Positions 35,659-44,221 of a DNA stretch of 64,000 nucleotides are shown piece after piece. The DNA lies in contig OZ244213.1 in NCBI GenBank assembly GCA_965216905.1, forward strand, positions 2,976,001 to 3,040,000, read 5' to 3'. Below the pieces are notes generated by a model. It saw nothing but the letters and a program-made list of their open reading frames with translations. It was not told where the DNA came from and did no database searches. The number at the start of each line of letters is the position of its first letter. Position 1 is the stretch's first letter. The stretch comes from G965216905 sp965216905 (lineage in GTDB: Bacteria; Actinomycetota; Acidimicrobiia; Spongiisociales; ZC4RG35). The translations under genes were made by a program, and so were the position numbers.

Positions 35659-36070
35659 GTGACGCCGGAAGACCTCGCCGACCTCGTGCAGCTGCGCCGG
35701 GCGCGTGACTTCATCGGCCGCAACTATGCCGAACCGCTGGATGTTCCGACGATTGCCCGTTGAGGCTTTCATGTCGACGGCTCACTTCTCGCGCCGGTTT
35801 CGGGCGATCTATGGGGAGACTCCATACGCATACCTGATGACCCGGCGGGTCGAACGGGCGAAGGCACTGCTGCGTCAAGGGTTCTCGGTCACGGACGCGT
35901 GTTTTGCCGTCGGCTCCACGTCGCTGGGATCGTTCAGCGCCCGCTTCTCGGAGATCGTCGGGGTCTCACCGTCGCAGTACCGGAGTCGAGACCACCGCGA
36001 CTTCGAAGTCGTGCCGCCGTGCGTGATCAAGTTCAGAACGAGGCCGAAACGGGTGCCCGCCGACGTATGA
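35659..36070 (+). pseudogene. AraC-family DNA-binding protein interrupted by a one-base frameshift
   Basis: Both halves of an AraC-type domain are present in different frames. The first (GTG at 35659) reads TPEDLADLVQLRRARDFIGRNYAEPLDVPTIAR and stops at TGA 35761-35763. The second continues with EAFMSTAHFSRRFRAIYGETPYAYLMTRRVERAKALL to 36070. Removing one T at 35760-35761 joins them as the normal family sequence. TACGCT lies 6 nt before the GTG. The C-terminal half is intact up to a normal end. Likely a pseudogene or a sequence error; a +1 frameshift at CGT TGA is the less likely option. Confidence 0.8.
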
Positions 36071-36196
36071 CCACACCGGGTGCAGCTCGATCTCGTCTCG
36101 GCGGTGTCGTGAACGTGCCAAGGCGAGCAGGAACGGAGAAGCCCTCGCAGCACCATCCCCGTACGGTGGAGGGTGTCCGCCGAAGGAGAAGGATTC

Positions 36197-36661
36197 ATGG
36201 CTGTCGCGCTGTCGAAGACGTTCATCACGGTCCACGATCCTGAAGCTGCGCTCGGCTTCTACCGAGACGCGCTGGGACTCGAGGTCCGGCAAGACGTGGA
36301 GAACGATGGATTCCGGTGGGTCACGCTGAAGCCCCGGGACCAGGATGTCGAGGTGGTGTTGTCACAACCACACGGTGGCCGATCCCAGAGCGAGGGCGAT
36401 GCCCTGCTCGCCCTCGTCACGCAGGGGTCCATGCAGGCGGCGATCTTCCGGACCGATGATCTGGCCGCCACCTTCGATCGGGTGGTCGCATCCGTTGCGG
36501 AGGTACTCGAGGAGCCGACGGATCAGTTCTGGGGCGTCCGGGACTGTGCATTCCGCGACCCGTCGGGCAATCTGGTCCGGCGTCGAGCAAGCATGACCGT
36601 CCACCATCGAACTCGGCAAAGCCCTCGAGTGGCGGCGGATGGCCCCGTGAGGGGAGGATGA
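36197..36661 (+). CDS. VOC/glyoxalase-fold protein
   Basis: 154 aa. FITVHDPEAALGFYRDALGLEVRQDV is a classic vicinal-oxygen-chelate start, followed by FRWVTLKP, a long middle strand set and DCAFRDPSGNLVR, the metal-site end. Members include dioxygenases, fosfomycin-type resistance proteins and many of unknown role. GGAGAAGG lies just upstream of the ATG at 36197. It overlaps the DUF1801 gene by 4 nt, so the two are coupled. Confidence 0.85.
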   Translation: MAVALSKTFITVHDPEAALGFYRDALGLEVRQDVENDGFRWVTLKPRDQDVEVVLSQPHGGRSQSEGDALLALVTQGSMQAAIFRTDDLAATFDRVVASVAEVLEEPTDQFWGVRDCAFRDPSGNLVRRRASMTVHHRTRQSPRVAADGPVRGG

Positions 36662-37080
36662 TCGTGCACGAGGACGGGTCTTCTGATGGTTTGGAGTCTC
36701 CCTCGTCGTTGATCGACGCGCTGATCGAAGGCACGGACGACTGGCGAGGCGAGATGCTGGCGAGGGTGCGGGGCGTGATCAGAAGCGCGGTGCCCGACGT
36801 GGTCGAGACCGTGAAGTGGCGAAAGCCGGCCAACCCCTGGGGCGTTCCCGTGTGGGAATCGGATGGGATCATCTGCACCGGTGAGACGTACAAGGACAAG
36901 GTGAAACTCACCTTTGCGCGGGGAGCATCCCTTGCCGATCCGCAACGTCTGTTCAACTCCAGCCTGGGAGCCAAGGTGAGGAGGGCGATCGACTTCCACG
37001 CAGGCGATACCGTCGACGAATCGGGCTTGGCCGATCTCGTCCGCCAAGCAGTCGCCCTGAATCGGGCATCCTCGACCTGA
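36658..37080 (+). CDS. DUF1801 (YdhG-like) protein
   Basis: 140 aa. LIEGTDDWRGEMLARVRGVIRSAVPDVVETVKWRKPANPWGVPVWES then GIICTGETYKDKVKLTF are the conserved blocks of the DUF1801 family, whose function is unknown although the fold is similar to iron-chaperone-like YdhG proteins. GAGGGGAGG ribosome-binding site is placed in the end of the preceding VOC gene; the pair is one transcription unit. Confidence 0.85.
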   Translation: MIVHEDGSSDGLESPSSLIDALIEGTDDWRGEMLARVRGVIRSAVPDVVETVKWRKPANPWGVPVWESDGIICTGETYKDKVKLTFARGASLADPQRLFNSSLGAKVRRAIDFHAGDTVDESGLADLVRQAVALNRASST

Positions 37081-37158
37081 GGCGTCACTCGTCGACCGTC
37101 CGGCCCTGCCGAGAACGTCGGTGCGGCGCAGACCCCGACCAGGTTCACGGCGGACGAC

Positions 37159-37706
37159 ATGCTGGGTGCTGCCCTCGAAGTGATCGCAACCGCAGGTTTC
37201 GAGGGGGCATCGGTGGCGGCCATCGGGCGCCGTCTCGGAGCTCCGAACGGGTCCCTGTATCACCGGTTCCCGAGCCGGAAGCATCTGTTGGGCGCGCTCT
37301 GGGTCTCGGTCGCCGCCGGATACCGAGAGACATTGCGGATCCCCCTCCACGGTGCGGACATACCCAACCTGGCCGAGCGGGTGGTCGACCACACCTTCGA
37401 CTGGGTCGCGGCGAATCCGGAGCGGGCAGAGGTGCTGATGCGCCTCCGAACCGAGGACTTTTCTCCGAGTGATTGGCCCGACGAGGTCGTTGCGGCGATC
37501 TCTGAGACAAACCAAGCGCTGGCCACCGACATCCTCACCCTGGCTCGGAGAGCCGGGATCGATCCTCTCGACGCGACCATGGCGGTCGTCGACATCCCGC
37601 GGCCGCTGCCCGGAGAGCGCTCTTGCTCATGGATGCCGACGGGACCCGACATATTCGGCGTCGGGCGGTCGAGCTGGTCGAACACCTCGTCAGGTCCAAT
37701 CCGTAG
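37159..37706 (+). pseudogene. TetR-family regulator disrupted by a frameshift
   Basis: The HTH is clear (ALEVIATAGFEGASVAAIGRRLGAPNGSLYHRF) and the ligand domain reads through to AVVDIP near 37598, where the frame goes wrong. In the next frame the expected ending AAAARRALLLMDADGT, then RRRAVELVEHLVRSNP, runs to a TAG at 37704-37706. Adding one base near 37598 restores one protein of about 180 aa. Without it, the frame continues as nonsense to 38025. The start is also poor: no RBS and no in-frame upstream start. Decay or sequence error. Confidence 0.75.
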
Positions 37707-37733
37707 CAAGCTCAGGAGCGGTCGCGCGGTCGC

Positions 37734-38357
37734 TCACGCCCGCCGGCCGGACTGCTTCAGAAGGCTGCGCCACGGCGCGATGCGCGCACCCACCGGGATC
37801 AGTGCGGCGAGAGCCATCCGGGGAACCGTCGCGCGGGCTGACGCCATGCAGCGCCCGGCTGCGGGGAACAGCTCGGCCGGGTCGGTGGGGCGGTGCTGGT
37901 GGTGGAAATCCCAGGCGTGCAGGTGCCACTCCGCTGCCGCGCAGCCCAGATGTGATCCGACGGTCGTCGTGCCAAACGGAAAGTCGAACTCGGCGTCGAC
38001 GTGGTGGAGGGCGCGGTCCAGGTAGCTCAGCGCCGATTCTCGAAATATCTCGGCGGCGGTGGCGATCGGCCGTGGAGCGGCCGAGGCCAGGGCGGTGGCG
38101 TTCTGCTCATCCAGCCGGTGGCCTTGAAACGGCGGTGCGCTGTTCCCGGCCAGAGCCCAATCGAGCCAGTCGTGGTACCAGCCGGCGACCACCACGAGGT
38201 GGTGGATGAGGTCGTTTGGTGACTACTCACCGCAGACCGGCCGAACGTCGTCGTCGCCGTATCGGAGCGCCCCATCGGCGGCGGCGCGGACGCCGTCGAC
38301 GTAGAGACGGGCGATGGTCGTCGTCTGGCAGTTCTCGCCGCGGGATCCGCTCTCCAT
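37734..38357 (-). pseudogene. DinB/maleylpyruvate-isomerase-type gene with an internal TAG
   Basis: ATG at 38357 starts MESGSRGENCQTTTIARLYVDGVRAAADGAL, and the same frame resumes after one TAG (38223-38225) with SPNDLIHHLVVVAGWYHDWL, ATALASAAPRPIA and AAAEWHLHAWDFHHQH. This is the mycothiol-dependent maleylpyruvate isomerase/DinB fold. The TAG sits where the family has CxxW(T/S)xxDL, so it replaces a Trp codon by one G-to-A change. The gene is probably dead, or miscalled at one base. Confidence 0.75.
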
Positions 38358-38469
38358 CGATGTGGAGAGATTCTCCAGATCATCTCTCGACGACGATTCT
38401 GCTGCAAGCGCTCGTTGACCGACCACAATCGCAGTGGACCAACCGACCTGGCGAGAGACGGAGGTGACC

Positions 38470-39252
38470 GTGGGTGCACGACTCGACAACGCCAAGGCTT
38501 TGTACCTGGAGGCCATACGAGACGGGAACTACGTGGAGGCGATCAACACGTACGCAGGGGAGCGGTACACCCAACACTCCACTCCCGTCAAAGACGGCAA
38601 GGACGGGTTCATCGAGTTCTTCTCCGAGTTCGTCGAGCGCAACCCGGAGCGTGAGATCGACATCGTGCGCGGATTCGAGGATGGAAGATATGTGTTCCTT
38701 CACGTCGTCCAGCACCTCAATGGCGGAGCGTCACGGTGGGTCACCGCCGACATCTTCGATACCGACGACCAGGGGAGATTGGTCGAACACTGGGACATCA
38801 TCGGCGAGTGGGTCGAGACCACCGTCTCCGGTCACTCCCAGGTCGATGGGCCCACCGAGCCGACCGATCTCGACAAGACCGAGGAGAACAAGGCACTGGT
38901 GACGAGCTTCGTCAACGATGTATTGATGGGCGGGCGCCTCGAGAACCTGACCGACTACATCTCGACCGAGACCTACATCCAGCACAACCCGCAGATCGAT
39001 GACGGAATCGAGGGCCTCCGAGCGTTCTTCGATTCGCTGGCCGAGCGTGGTGTCTCCCTGGTATACGAAGCGATCCACAGGGTCGTCGGATGTGGCAGCT
39101 TCGTGGCGGTGCTGTCGAAGGTGGATCTCGCCGGCGCGCCGCTGGCCGTCATCGACCTGTTCCGAGTGGAGGGTGGCCTCATCGTCGAGCACTGGGACGT
39201 GATGGAGGAGATCCTCCCGGAAGACCGGTGGGTCAACTCGGGCAAGTTTTGA
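38470..39252 (+). CDS. tandem SnoaL-like (NTF2-fold) protein
   Basis: 260 aa with two similar SnoaL-like domains. Domain 1: LYLEAIRDGNYVEAINTYAGERYTQHS...RLVEHWDIIGEW. Domain 2: FVNDVLMGGRLENLTDYISTETYIQHN...LIVEHWDVMEEI. Each carries a YxQH and a VEHWD motif seen in this alpha+beta-barrel family. Most stand-alone members have a single domain; the duplication is noteworthy. The GTG at 38470 has GGAGG 5 nt upstream; an ATG at 38434 is also in frame. Enzymatic role unknown. Confidence 0.8.
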   Translation: MGARLDNAKALYLEAIRDGNYVEAINTYAGERYTQHSTPVKDGKDGFIEFFSEFVERNPEREIDIVRGFEDGRYVFLHVVQHLNGGASRWVTADIFDTDDQGRLVEHWDIIGEWVETTVSGHSQVDGPTEPTDLDKTEENKALVTSFVNDVLMGGRLENLTDYISTETYIQHNPQIDDGIEGLRAFFDSLAERGVSLVYEAIHRVVGCGSFVAVLSKVDLAGAPLAVIDLFRVEGGLIVEHWDVMEEILPEDRWVNSGKF

Positions 39253-39267
39253 CCGCGTCGCCGGCGG

Positions 39268-39879
39268 TCACCTCGCGGCGGTGATCGTGTGAACGGGTTG
39301 GCCGCCGAGGCGCCGGCGCTGGGGAGGGGATGGGTCGAGTCCTGCTCCGTCGAGAGCGGCGACGAACTGGTCGAGTGAAGGGCCGTCGGCGTGGTGGGGC
39401 GTTGCATGGTGGAACGTGTGCGCCGAGTCGTCTAGGTCCTCTTCGACGAACAGCACCCGGCCCCCGGAACGGAGCGTTCGAGCGATCTCGGCGGCGGCGG
39501 CGCCGACGTCACTCAGAAGGTGGACGAGGTTGAGGCCGAGCACGGCGTCGACCGCCGCGTCGGGCACCGGCAGCTTCTCGGAGATGCCGTTGCAGATGGA
39601 GATCGAGGAGCGGCCCGGGTGCGCGATTCGCCGGAGGGCGACCGCCATCCGCATGGGCAGGGACGGGTCGATGGCGATCACCGATCCGGTGGCCCCAACC
39701 CGCCGGGCGACGAGCACGGTGGCCGGCCCGAGGCCGGCGCCGAGGTCCACGATGTGCTCGCCCGGACGGACGTCGAGCAGGTCTACGGCGGCGGCGTGCA
39801 CCGGGGATCCCCACAGGTGCCGGGCCACCGCCATGAGACCCGGTGCACGGCGTACGGACAGTGCTGATCGTCGTCTCAT
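39268..39879 (-). CDS. class I SAM-dependent methyltransferase
   Basis: 203 aa. Motif I HIVDLGAGLGPAT (about 43-55), SVIAIDPS and LRSGGRVLFVEED show a UbiE-like SAM methyltransferase. The ATG at 39879 gives a normal N-terminus; the longer open frame upstream belongs to a shadow frame. It overlaps the next gene upstream by 4 nt (39876-39879), so both are made from one message under the divergent TetR gene. Substrate unknown. Confidence 0.85.
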   Translation of the reverse strand: MRRRSALSVRRAPGLMAVARHLWGSPVHAAAVDLLDVRPGEHIVDLGAGLGPATVLVARRVGATGSVIAIDPSLPMRMAVALRRIAHPGRSSISICNGISEKLPVPDAAVDAVLGLNLVHLLSDVGAAAAEIARTLRSGGRVLFVEEDLDDSAHTFHHATPHHADGPSLDQFVAALDGAGLDPSPPQRRRLGGQPVHTITAAR

Positions 39880-40532
39880 GATTTGATCTTCCGAAAGAGG
39901 TAGGCGAAGGGCGAACGGGTGTACGCAACGCCTCGACCGAGTCGGTGGAGCTCTGACCGGGTGGGCGGTGAGCCGCGTCTCGGGACGAGGAACCGGTCGA
40001 GGTGCTCGGAGTGGATGCGGTACCGGCCCTCTCGGCGGTTGACGGCGGCGACGAGCCGGTAGCGAGGATCGATCGCCGCCATCGACGCGTCCCCGTGGCT
40101 GGGGTTGACCAGCAGGTGCCCACCCCGTCGGAGGTACCGGGTGCAATGCTCGCTGACGAATCCGGCATACATCGAGATCAGCAGGTCCACCGACCCCTCT
40201 GCCAAAGGGAGCTCGCCGGTGTAGTCCCGGTGGTGGAAGGCGATCGAGGCCGGGCCGCGGTCGGCGTGGCCAACCGCCTGTCGTTTGGTTTGGACAAGTG
40301 CTGCAACTGCGTCGGAGGCTGCAAAGAAGCGGGCGGCTCGTCGGTCGGAGTCGACATAGGTCACATCGTCGAAGTGGACCGAGGGAGCGATCTCGACGTA
40401 GCTGCCGGGATAGAGCACGCTCTCGGGATCGAGGTGGTCGGCCAGCGCGGTGTACATGCGGAGTCGGTCGTCCGGATGGCGACTGTCGAAGTCCCCGTAC
40501 AACGCATCGACGTCCACGGCCGGGGCGTTCAT
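39876..40532 (-). CDS. methyltransferase-like protein, first gene of TetR-controlled pair
   Basis: 218 aa. LYPGSYVEIAPSVHFDDVTYVDSDRRAARFF and LAEGSVDLLISMYAGFVSEHCTRYLRRGGHLLVNPSHG suggest a Rossmann methyltransferase-like fold with a degenerate SAM motif (no GxGxG at motif I). The C-terminal part YRIHSEHLDRFLVPRR has no recognisable motif. ATG at 40532 precedes the structured region. It starts the two-gene unit whose promoter lies at the palindrome 40587-40623. Its activity as an enzyme is uncertain. Confidence 0.65.
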   Translation of the reverse strand: MNAPAVDVDALYGDFDSRHPDDRLRMYTALADHLDPESVLYPGSYVEIAPSVHFDDVTYVDSDRRAARFFAASDAVAALVQTKRQAVGHADRGPASIAFHHRDYTGELPLAEGSVDLLISMYAGFVSEHCTRYLRRGGHLLVNPSHGDASMAAIDPRYRLVAAVNRREGRYRIHSEHLDRFLVPRRGSPPTRSELHRLGRGVAYTRSPFAYLFRKIKS

Positions 40533-40586
40533 GGACGTTCGCCGGCGATGGGGTCTTGGATCTCGTTCACGTTGCTGCACCTCCTC

Positions 40587-40640
40587 GTCATACTCGACTG
40601 ACCAACGGTCAGTCGAGTATGACCGATGGTCAGTCGATTG
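40587..40640. promoter_or_regulatory. operator: 17-bp arms/3-nt centre palindrome plus second half-matched site
   Basis: GTCATACTCGACTGACC (40587-40603), AAC, and GGTCAGTCGAGTATGAC (40607-40623) are perfect reverse complements. A second, weaker site GACCGATGGTCAGTCGATT follows at 40621-40639, sharing the TGACC-N3-GGTCA core. It lies between the divergent TetR gene (TACGCT at 40651-40656) and the methyltransferase pair, the usual place for a TetR operator controlling both directions. Confidence 0.85.
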
Positions 40641-40663
40641 GCAAGTCGGCTACGCTCCCATGT

Positions 40664-41296
40664 GTGACATCTCCTGAGACGAGCCGGACGGAGCGCTTTC
40701 AACCGCCCGAGGTGCGACGTCGGCAGATACTCGATGCCCTCGCTCGGCTGGCCGTCACCGATGGGCTCGACAAGGTGTCGATCGCCGACGTCGCCGGCGA
40801 GGCCGGGATCGCCAAAGGGAGCATCTACCTCCACTACGCATCACGGACCGACCTGATTGCGGCTCTTCAAGCCGATCTGTGGGACCGGATGCTCACCGAA
40901 CCGGTCGCCATCGTCGCCGACCGGCAGTCGACTTGGGGCGAGAAGCTCGACCGACTCGTCGAACACTGGGTCAGTTTCGAGTTCGACCACCACGAGCTCT
41001 ATCACGCCGTCTTTCACACCACCGGTCACGACATCGCCGAGCCGTGGACGCCCGCCCGCCGACTCCTTCGGGAGGTCCTCGACCAAGGATCCCGGGCCGG
41101 TGAGTTCGATGTGGTCGACCTCGACACGACCACCGACTTCCTGCTCCATGCCTACGGCGGACCGTGCTATCACGCCACCAACAGGGCTCGGATCATCGAC
41201 ACGCTCAAACGCCTCTTCCGCCGAACCGTTGCCGCCGCCGACTCGGCTGGTGACCGGGTGCCCGGCGGTGCGACCGGGTCTCGGACCGCCCGGTGA
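40664..41296 (+). CDS. TetR-family regulator
   Basis: 210 aa. RRRQILDALARLAVTDGLDKVSIADVAGEAGIAKGSIYLHYASRTDLIAAL is a typical TetR helix-turn-helix; the rest is the all-helical ligand domain. GTG at 40664, 7 nt after TACGCT, is a leaderless-type start and removes the long upstream open frame. The DUF389 gene starts inside its stop codon. Divergent from two methyltransferase-like genes across palindromic operators it very likely binds. Confidence 0.88.
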   Translation: MTSPETSRTERFQPPEVRRRQILDALARLAVTDGLDKVSIADVAGEAGIAKGSIYLHYASRTDLIAALQADLWDRMLTEPVAIVADRQSTWGEKLDRLVEHWVSFEFDHHELYHAVFHTTGHDIAEPWTPARRLLREVLDQGSRAGEFDVVDLDTTTDFLLHAYGGPCYHATNRARIIDTLKRLFRRTVAAADSAGDRVPGGATGSRTAR

Positions 41297-42906
41297 CGGA
41301 TCATCCCGACGCGGAGCCGGGCGCTGAGCACCTCGACGAAGAGGTCCTCGACGACGAAGCCGCTCCAACGCTGGACATCATCCCGCTCGACCGGGCATAC
41401 CTGACGTCCCCAGAGGTGCTCGGGGCGCTGGGAGGTGTGGTACTTGGGTTCTTGGTGCTGATCTGGCCCAACCGCTCGGATCGCATCCTCGCTCGTCTCG
41501 TGGGGTTGGCGCTGTTGTGGCTCGCCGTCACGATGCTGGTGCGAGCGTTTGGCGCTCGGCCGGTACCGACCGGTTCTGTTGTGGTTGCGTTGGCATTCGC
41601 GGCGGGCGGGGCATTCCTCCTCTTGAGCCCGAATCAGTCCGAGGAAGCTCTCGGGCGGATGATCGGCGTGGGAGCTGTCGTCGCCGCGGCTCGAACCGGA
41701 CCCGATGGCGAGCGGCATGTCGCACGTGTGGTGGTCTTGGTGGCTGCCGGCCTGCTCTTGTTCGTATTCCCAAGGGCAAGTCTGGCGCTCGTCACGACCG
41801 TGGCAGCGGCCGTTTGGATCGTCTTCTCGACGATCGTGCTCATCGCCTCACTCGACAGCCGGCGAGTCGGTACGACCAGCTACCGAGGTGCCTACGGGCT
41901 GGTGATGCAGTGGCTGGACGATCGGCCGAAGACGGCAACCGCGCGGCAGGCCTTGTACGACAAGATCCTCTTCGATGGGCCCCATGCCCGCCGGCGAACC
42001 GTCCGGTTCTTCAGTCTCATGACGTTCGCGTCGCTCATCGCGGCGACGGGTGTGATCGGCGACTCCACCGCGGTTGTGATCGGTGCCATGCTGATCGCTC
42101 CTCTGATGACGCCACTGATGGCCACCGCCCTCGCCCTCGTCATGGGGTGGCCGAACCGTCTCGCTCGCAGTGGCATCATTGCGGCGGGTGGCATCGTTAC
42201 GGCCATCGTGATCGGGGTCTTGCTCGGTTTGATGGCGCCGATGGTCATCGACACCGCCACCAACACGCAGATCGTATCCCGGTCGAGTCCGACGGTCCTC
42301 GATCTGTTCACGGCTGTGGCTGCGGGCGCGGCCGGTGCCTACGCATTGTCGCGGCCGGACGTTTCCGATTCGCTCCCCGGTGTGGCGATCGCCATTTCCC
42401 TCGTTCCGCCGCTGTCCGTCGTCGGGATCGCGTACTCCCAGGCCGATTGGGCCGCGGGAAACGGTGCGCTGTTGCTGTTCACCACCAACATGGTTGCGAT
42501 CCTCACCATCGGCGGACTGATGTTCATCGTGACCGGCGTCACACCGCTGCGGCGTGTGGCGGCCAGCCAGAAGCGCCTCACCGCGGCCCTCGCGGGAGTT
42601 GCCGTGCTGTCGGTTCTCGTCGTGGGGAGTCTCTTCCTCAACGGCACTCGCGCGGCTGCCGCCCTGTTTGAAGAAGGCGCGACCGAGGCAGCTGTCGATG
42701 AGTGGCTTTCGGCCACGGAAGCGCACCGAGTCGTCGATGTCACGACTGTCGACGACAAGGTCACGGCCGTCGTCGTTGGGCCGAGCGAAGGGCTCCCGCC
42801 AGCCGCTCAACTCGCCGCGCGACTGAGCGATGCCCTCGGCCGCAGCATCACCGCCGACGTTCGACACGTGGTCGAGGAACGTACGGTTGCCACCGGACCG
42901 ACATAA
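41293..42906 (+). CDS. DUF389 multi-pass membrane protein
   Basis: 537 aa with about ten hydrophobic segments. The central core ALYDKILFDGPHARRRTVRFFSLMTFASLIAATGVIGDSTAVVIGAMLIAPLMTPLMATALALVMG contains the conserved DUF389 block (GDSxAxVIGAMLIAPLMxPL). An N-terminal acidic segment and four extra membrane helices precede it. The family is poorly characterised. GTG start overlaps the TetR stop (GTGA), so it is cotranscribed with the regulator. Confidence 0.88.
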   Translation: MTDHPDAEPGAEHLDEEVLDDEAAPTLDIIPLDRAYLTSPEVLGALGGVVLGFLVLIWPNRSDRILARLVGLALLWLAVTMLVRAFGARPVPTGSVVVALAFAAGGAFLLLSPNQSEEALGRMIGVGAVVAAARTGPDGERHVARVVVLVAAGLLLFVFPRASLALVTTVAAAVWIVFSTIVLIASLDSRRVGTTSYRGAYGLVMQWLDDRPKTATARQALYDKILFDGPHARRRTVRFFSLMTFASLIAATGVIGDSTAVVIGAMLIAPLMTPLMATALALVMGWPNRLARSGIIAAGGIVTAIVIGVLLGLMAPMVIDTATNTQIVSRSSPTVLDLFTAVAAGAAGAYALSRPDVSDSLPGVAIAISLVPPLSVVGIAYSQADWAAGNGALLLFTTNMVAILTIGGLMFIVTGVTPLRRVAASQKRLTAALAGVAVLSVLVVGSLFLNGTRAAAALFEEGATEAAVDEWLSATEAHRVVDVTTVDDKVTAVVVGPSEGLPPAAQLAARLSDALGRSITADVRHVVEERTVATGPT

Positions 42907-42932
42907 CCAACACCCGATCTCGGCGCCAGCCG

Positions 42933-44141
42933 CTACTCGGGAGGGTTCCCCACCGCGTTTGGAAGTGCGTCATCGGGGTTCGGATGACGCAACCAGCGGT
43001 CGACGGCGAACCACCAGATGGCCGACAGTATGGAGAACATCGCCAATACGAGCAGCCACGGGACCGGTCGCCACCACCCGGTGAGGAGGACCGCGGCCAC
43101 GGATGCCACCAATGCACCGATGAGTGGTCGGTAGATGGAGGAGAGCCTCTGGAAGTCTTCCAACGCGGTCATCGCCCCCATCAGGCCGAGCAGGACGAGG
43201 GCGATCGAACCCGACAGGACCCAGGCGGGGGCGGCAGGTGCGCGCTGGTCGCCGGCATGCTCCACGAGACTCACCAATGCTGCGCCGGTGGCGGCGATTC
43301 CCATGCTGATGGGAAGATGGCTGTAAACCCACTGAACGGTCTGGGCGGTTCTCGGCCGGCGGCGACCGACGAAGTCGAAGTACGTCCACCAAGCTCCGAA
43401 TCCGATTCCGAGGCCGATGAGTCCGGTGGCGAGGACTCCAAAGCTGCGGACGGTCTCGGAGAGCCCGGTCACGACGCCTACCACCACCTCGCCCAGCACG
43501 ATGATCGTGAATAGTCCGAAGCGTTCGATCGTGGAATCCGTGGCGCTCAGGTCGTCGGTTCCGTAGTCGTCTCTCATCAGATAGCTGAGGGCGATCCAAG
43601 CAACCACGTAGACGGCCCAGAGCGTGACGCGGGCGGTGTCCGGCACGAATGCGCTCGCGACCACCACGACCACAGAGGCCGACATCGCCCCGATGTATCG
43701 AGCGGTCGTGGCCGACCAGCGATCCTCATCCTGGCGGCGGACGGTGAACCACATCCACGTCAGCAAGAGCAGAAAGGCCGAATACGTGAGCGCGAATCCA
43801 CGGCCGGTCTCCGATCCGGCGTCGGCCGTGTACACGGCCAGCACGGCAACGATCAGCATCTGAAGGAATATGTAGGTGCGGCTTCGGCCGTCTTCGCGCC
43901 CGTGGAGGTCCTGATACAGGGAGCCGTTGAGCCATGCCAGCCAGATCATGCCGAAGATCACGGCGAACTCGCCGACCCCGCGCCATGTCAGGTGTTCGGC
44001 CAGATGGTGGGCCGCCCGGGCGATGACGACGACATACACCAGGTCGTAGAACAACTCGATGAAGCCGACCGTGCGGTCCTCGATGACATCGCCATGGGCC
44101 CGGGGAGGTAGCCAGAACCGCTCTCGGAATGCTGCGAACAT
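42933..44141 (-). CDS. ltrA: low temperature requirement protein A (LtrA) family membrane protein
   Basis: 402 aa, many membrane segments. The N-terminal FIELFYDLVYVVVIARAAHHLAEHLTW and the later STIERFGLFTIIVLGEVVVGVV are the conserved LtrA signatures. LtrA was named from a Listeria low-temperature mutant; its molecular role is not known. Convergent with the DUF389 gene. Confidence 0.9.
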   Translation of the reverse strand: MFAAFRERFWLPPRAHGDVIEDRTVGFIELFYDLVYVVVIARAAHHLAEHLTWRGVGEFAVIFGMIWLAWLNGSLYQDLHGREDGRSRTYIFLQMLIVAVLAVYTADAGSETGRGFALTYSAFLLLLTWMWFTVRRQDEDRWSATTARYIGAMSASVVVVVASAFVPDTARVTLWAVYVVAWIALSYLMRDDYGTDDLSATDSTIERFGLFTIIVLGEVVVGVVTGLSETVRSFGVLATGLIGLGIGFGAWWTYFDFVGRRRPRTAQTVQWVYSHLPISMGIAATGAALVSLVEHAGDQRAPAAPAWVLSGSIALVLLGLMGAMTALEDFQRLSSIYRPLIGALVASVAAVLLTGWWRPVPWLLVLAMFSILSAIWWFAVDRWLRHPNPDDALPNAVGNPPE

Positions 44142-44221
44142 GGGCGGAGACCCTACCGGTCCACACTTCGTGCGCGGTGCTCTCCTACGCTCGCAAGAGC
44201 CCCAACGCAGAGGAGAGAGGA

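Noticed and set aside
35659..36070. Programmed +1 frameshift in the AraC gene
   Set aside because: CGT-TGA lacks the CUU-UGA-C core and Shine-Dalgarno of the RF2 site; error or decay is simpler.
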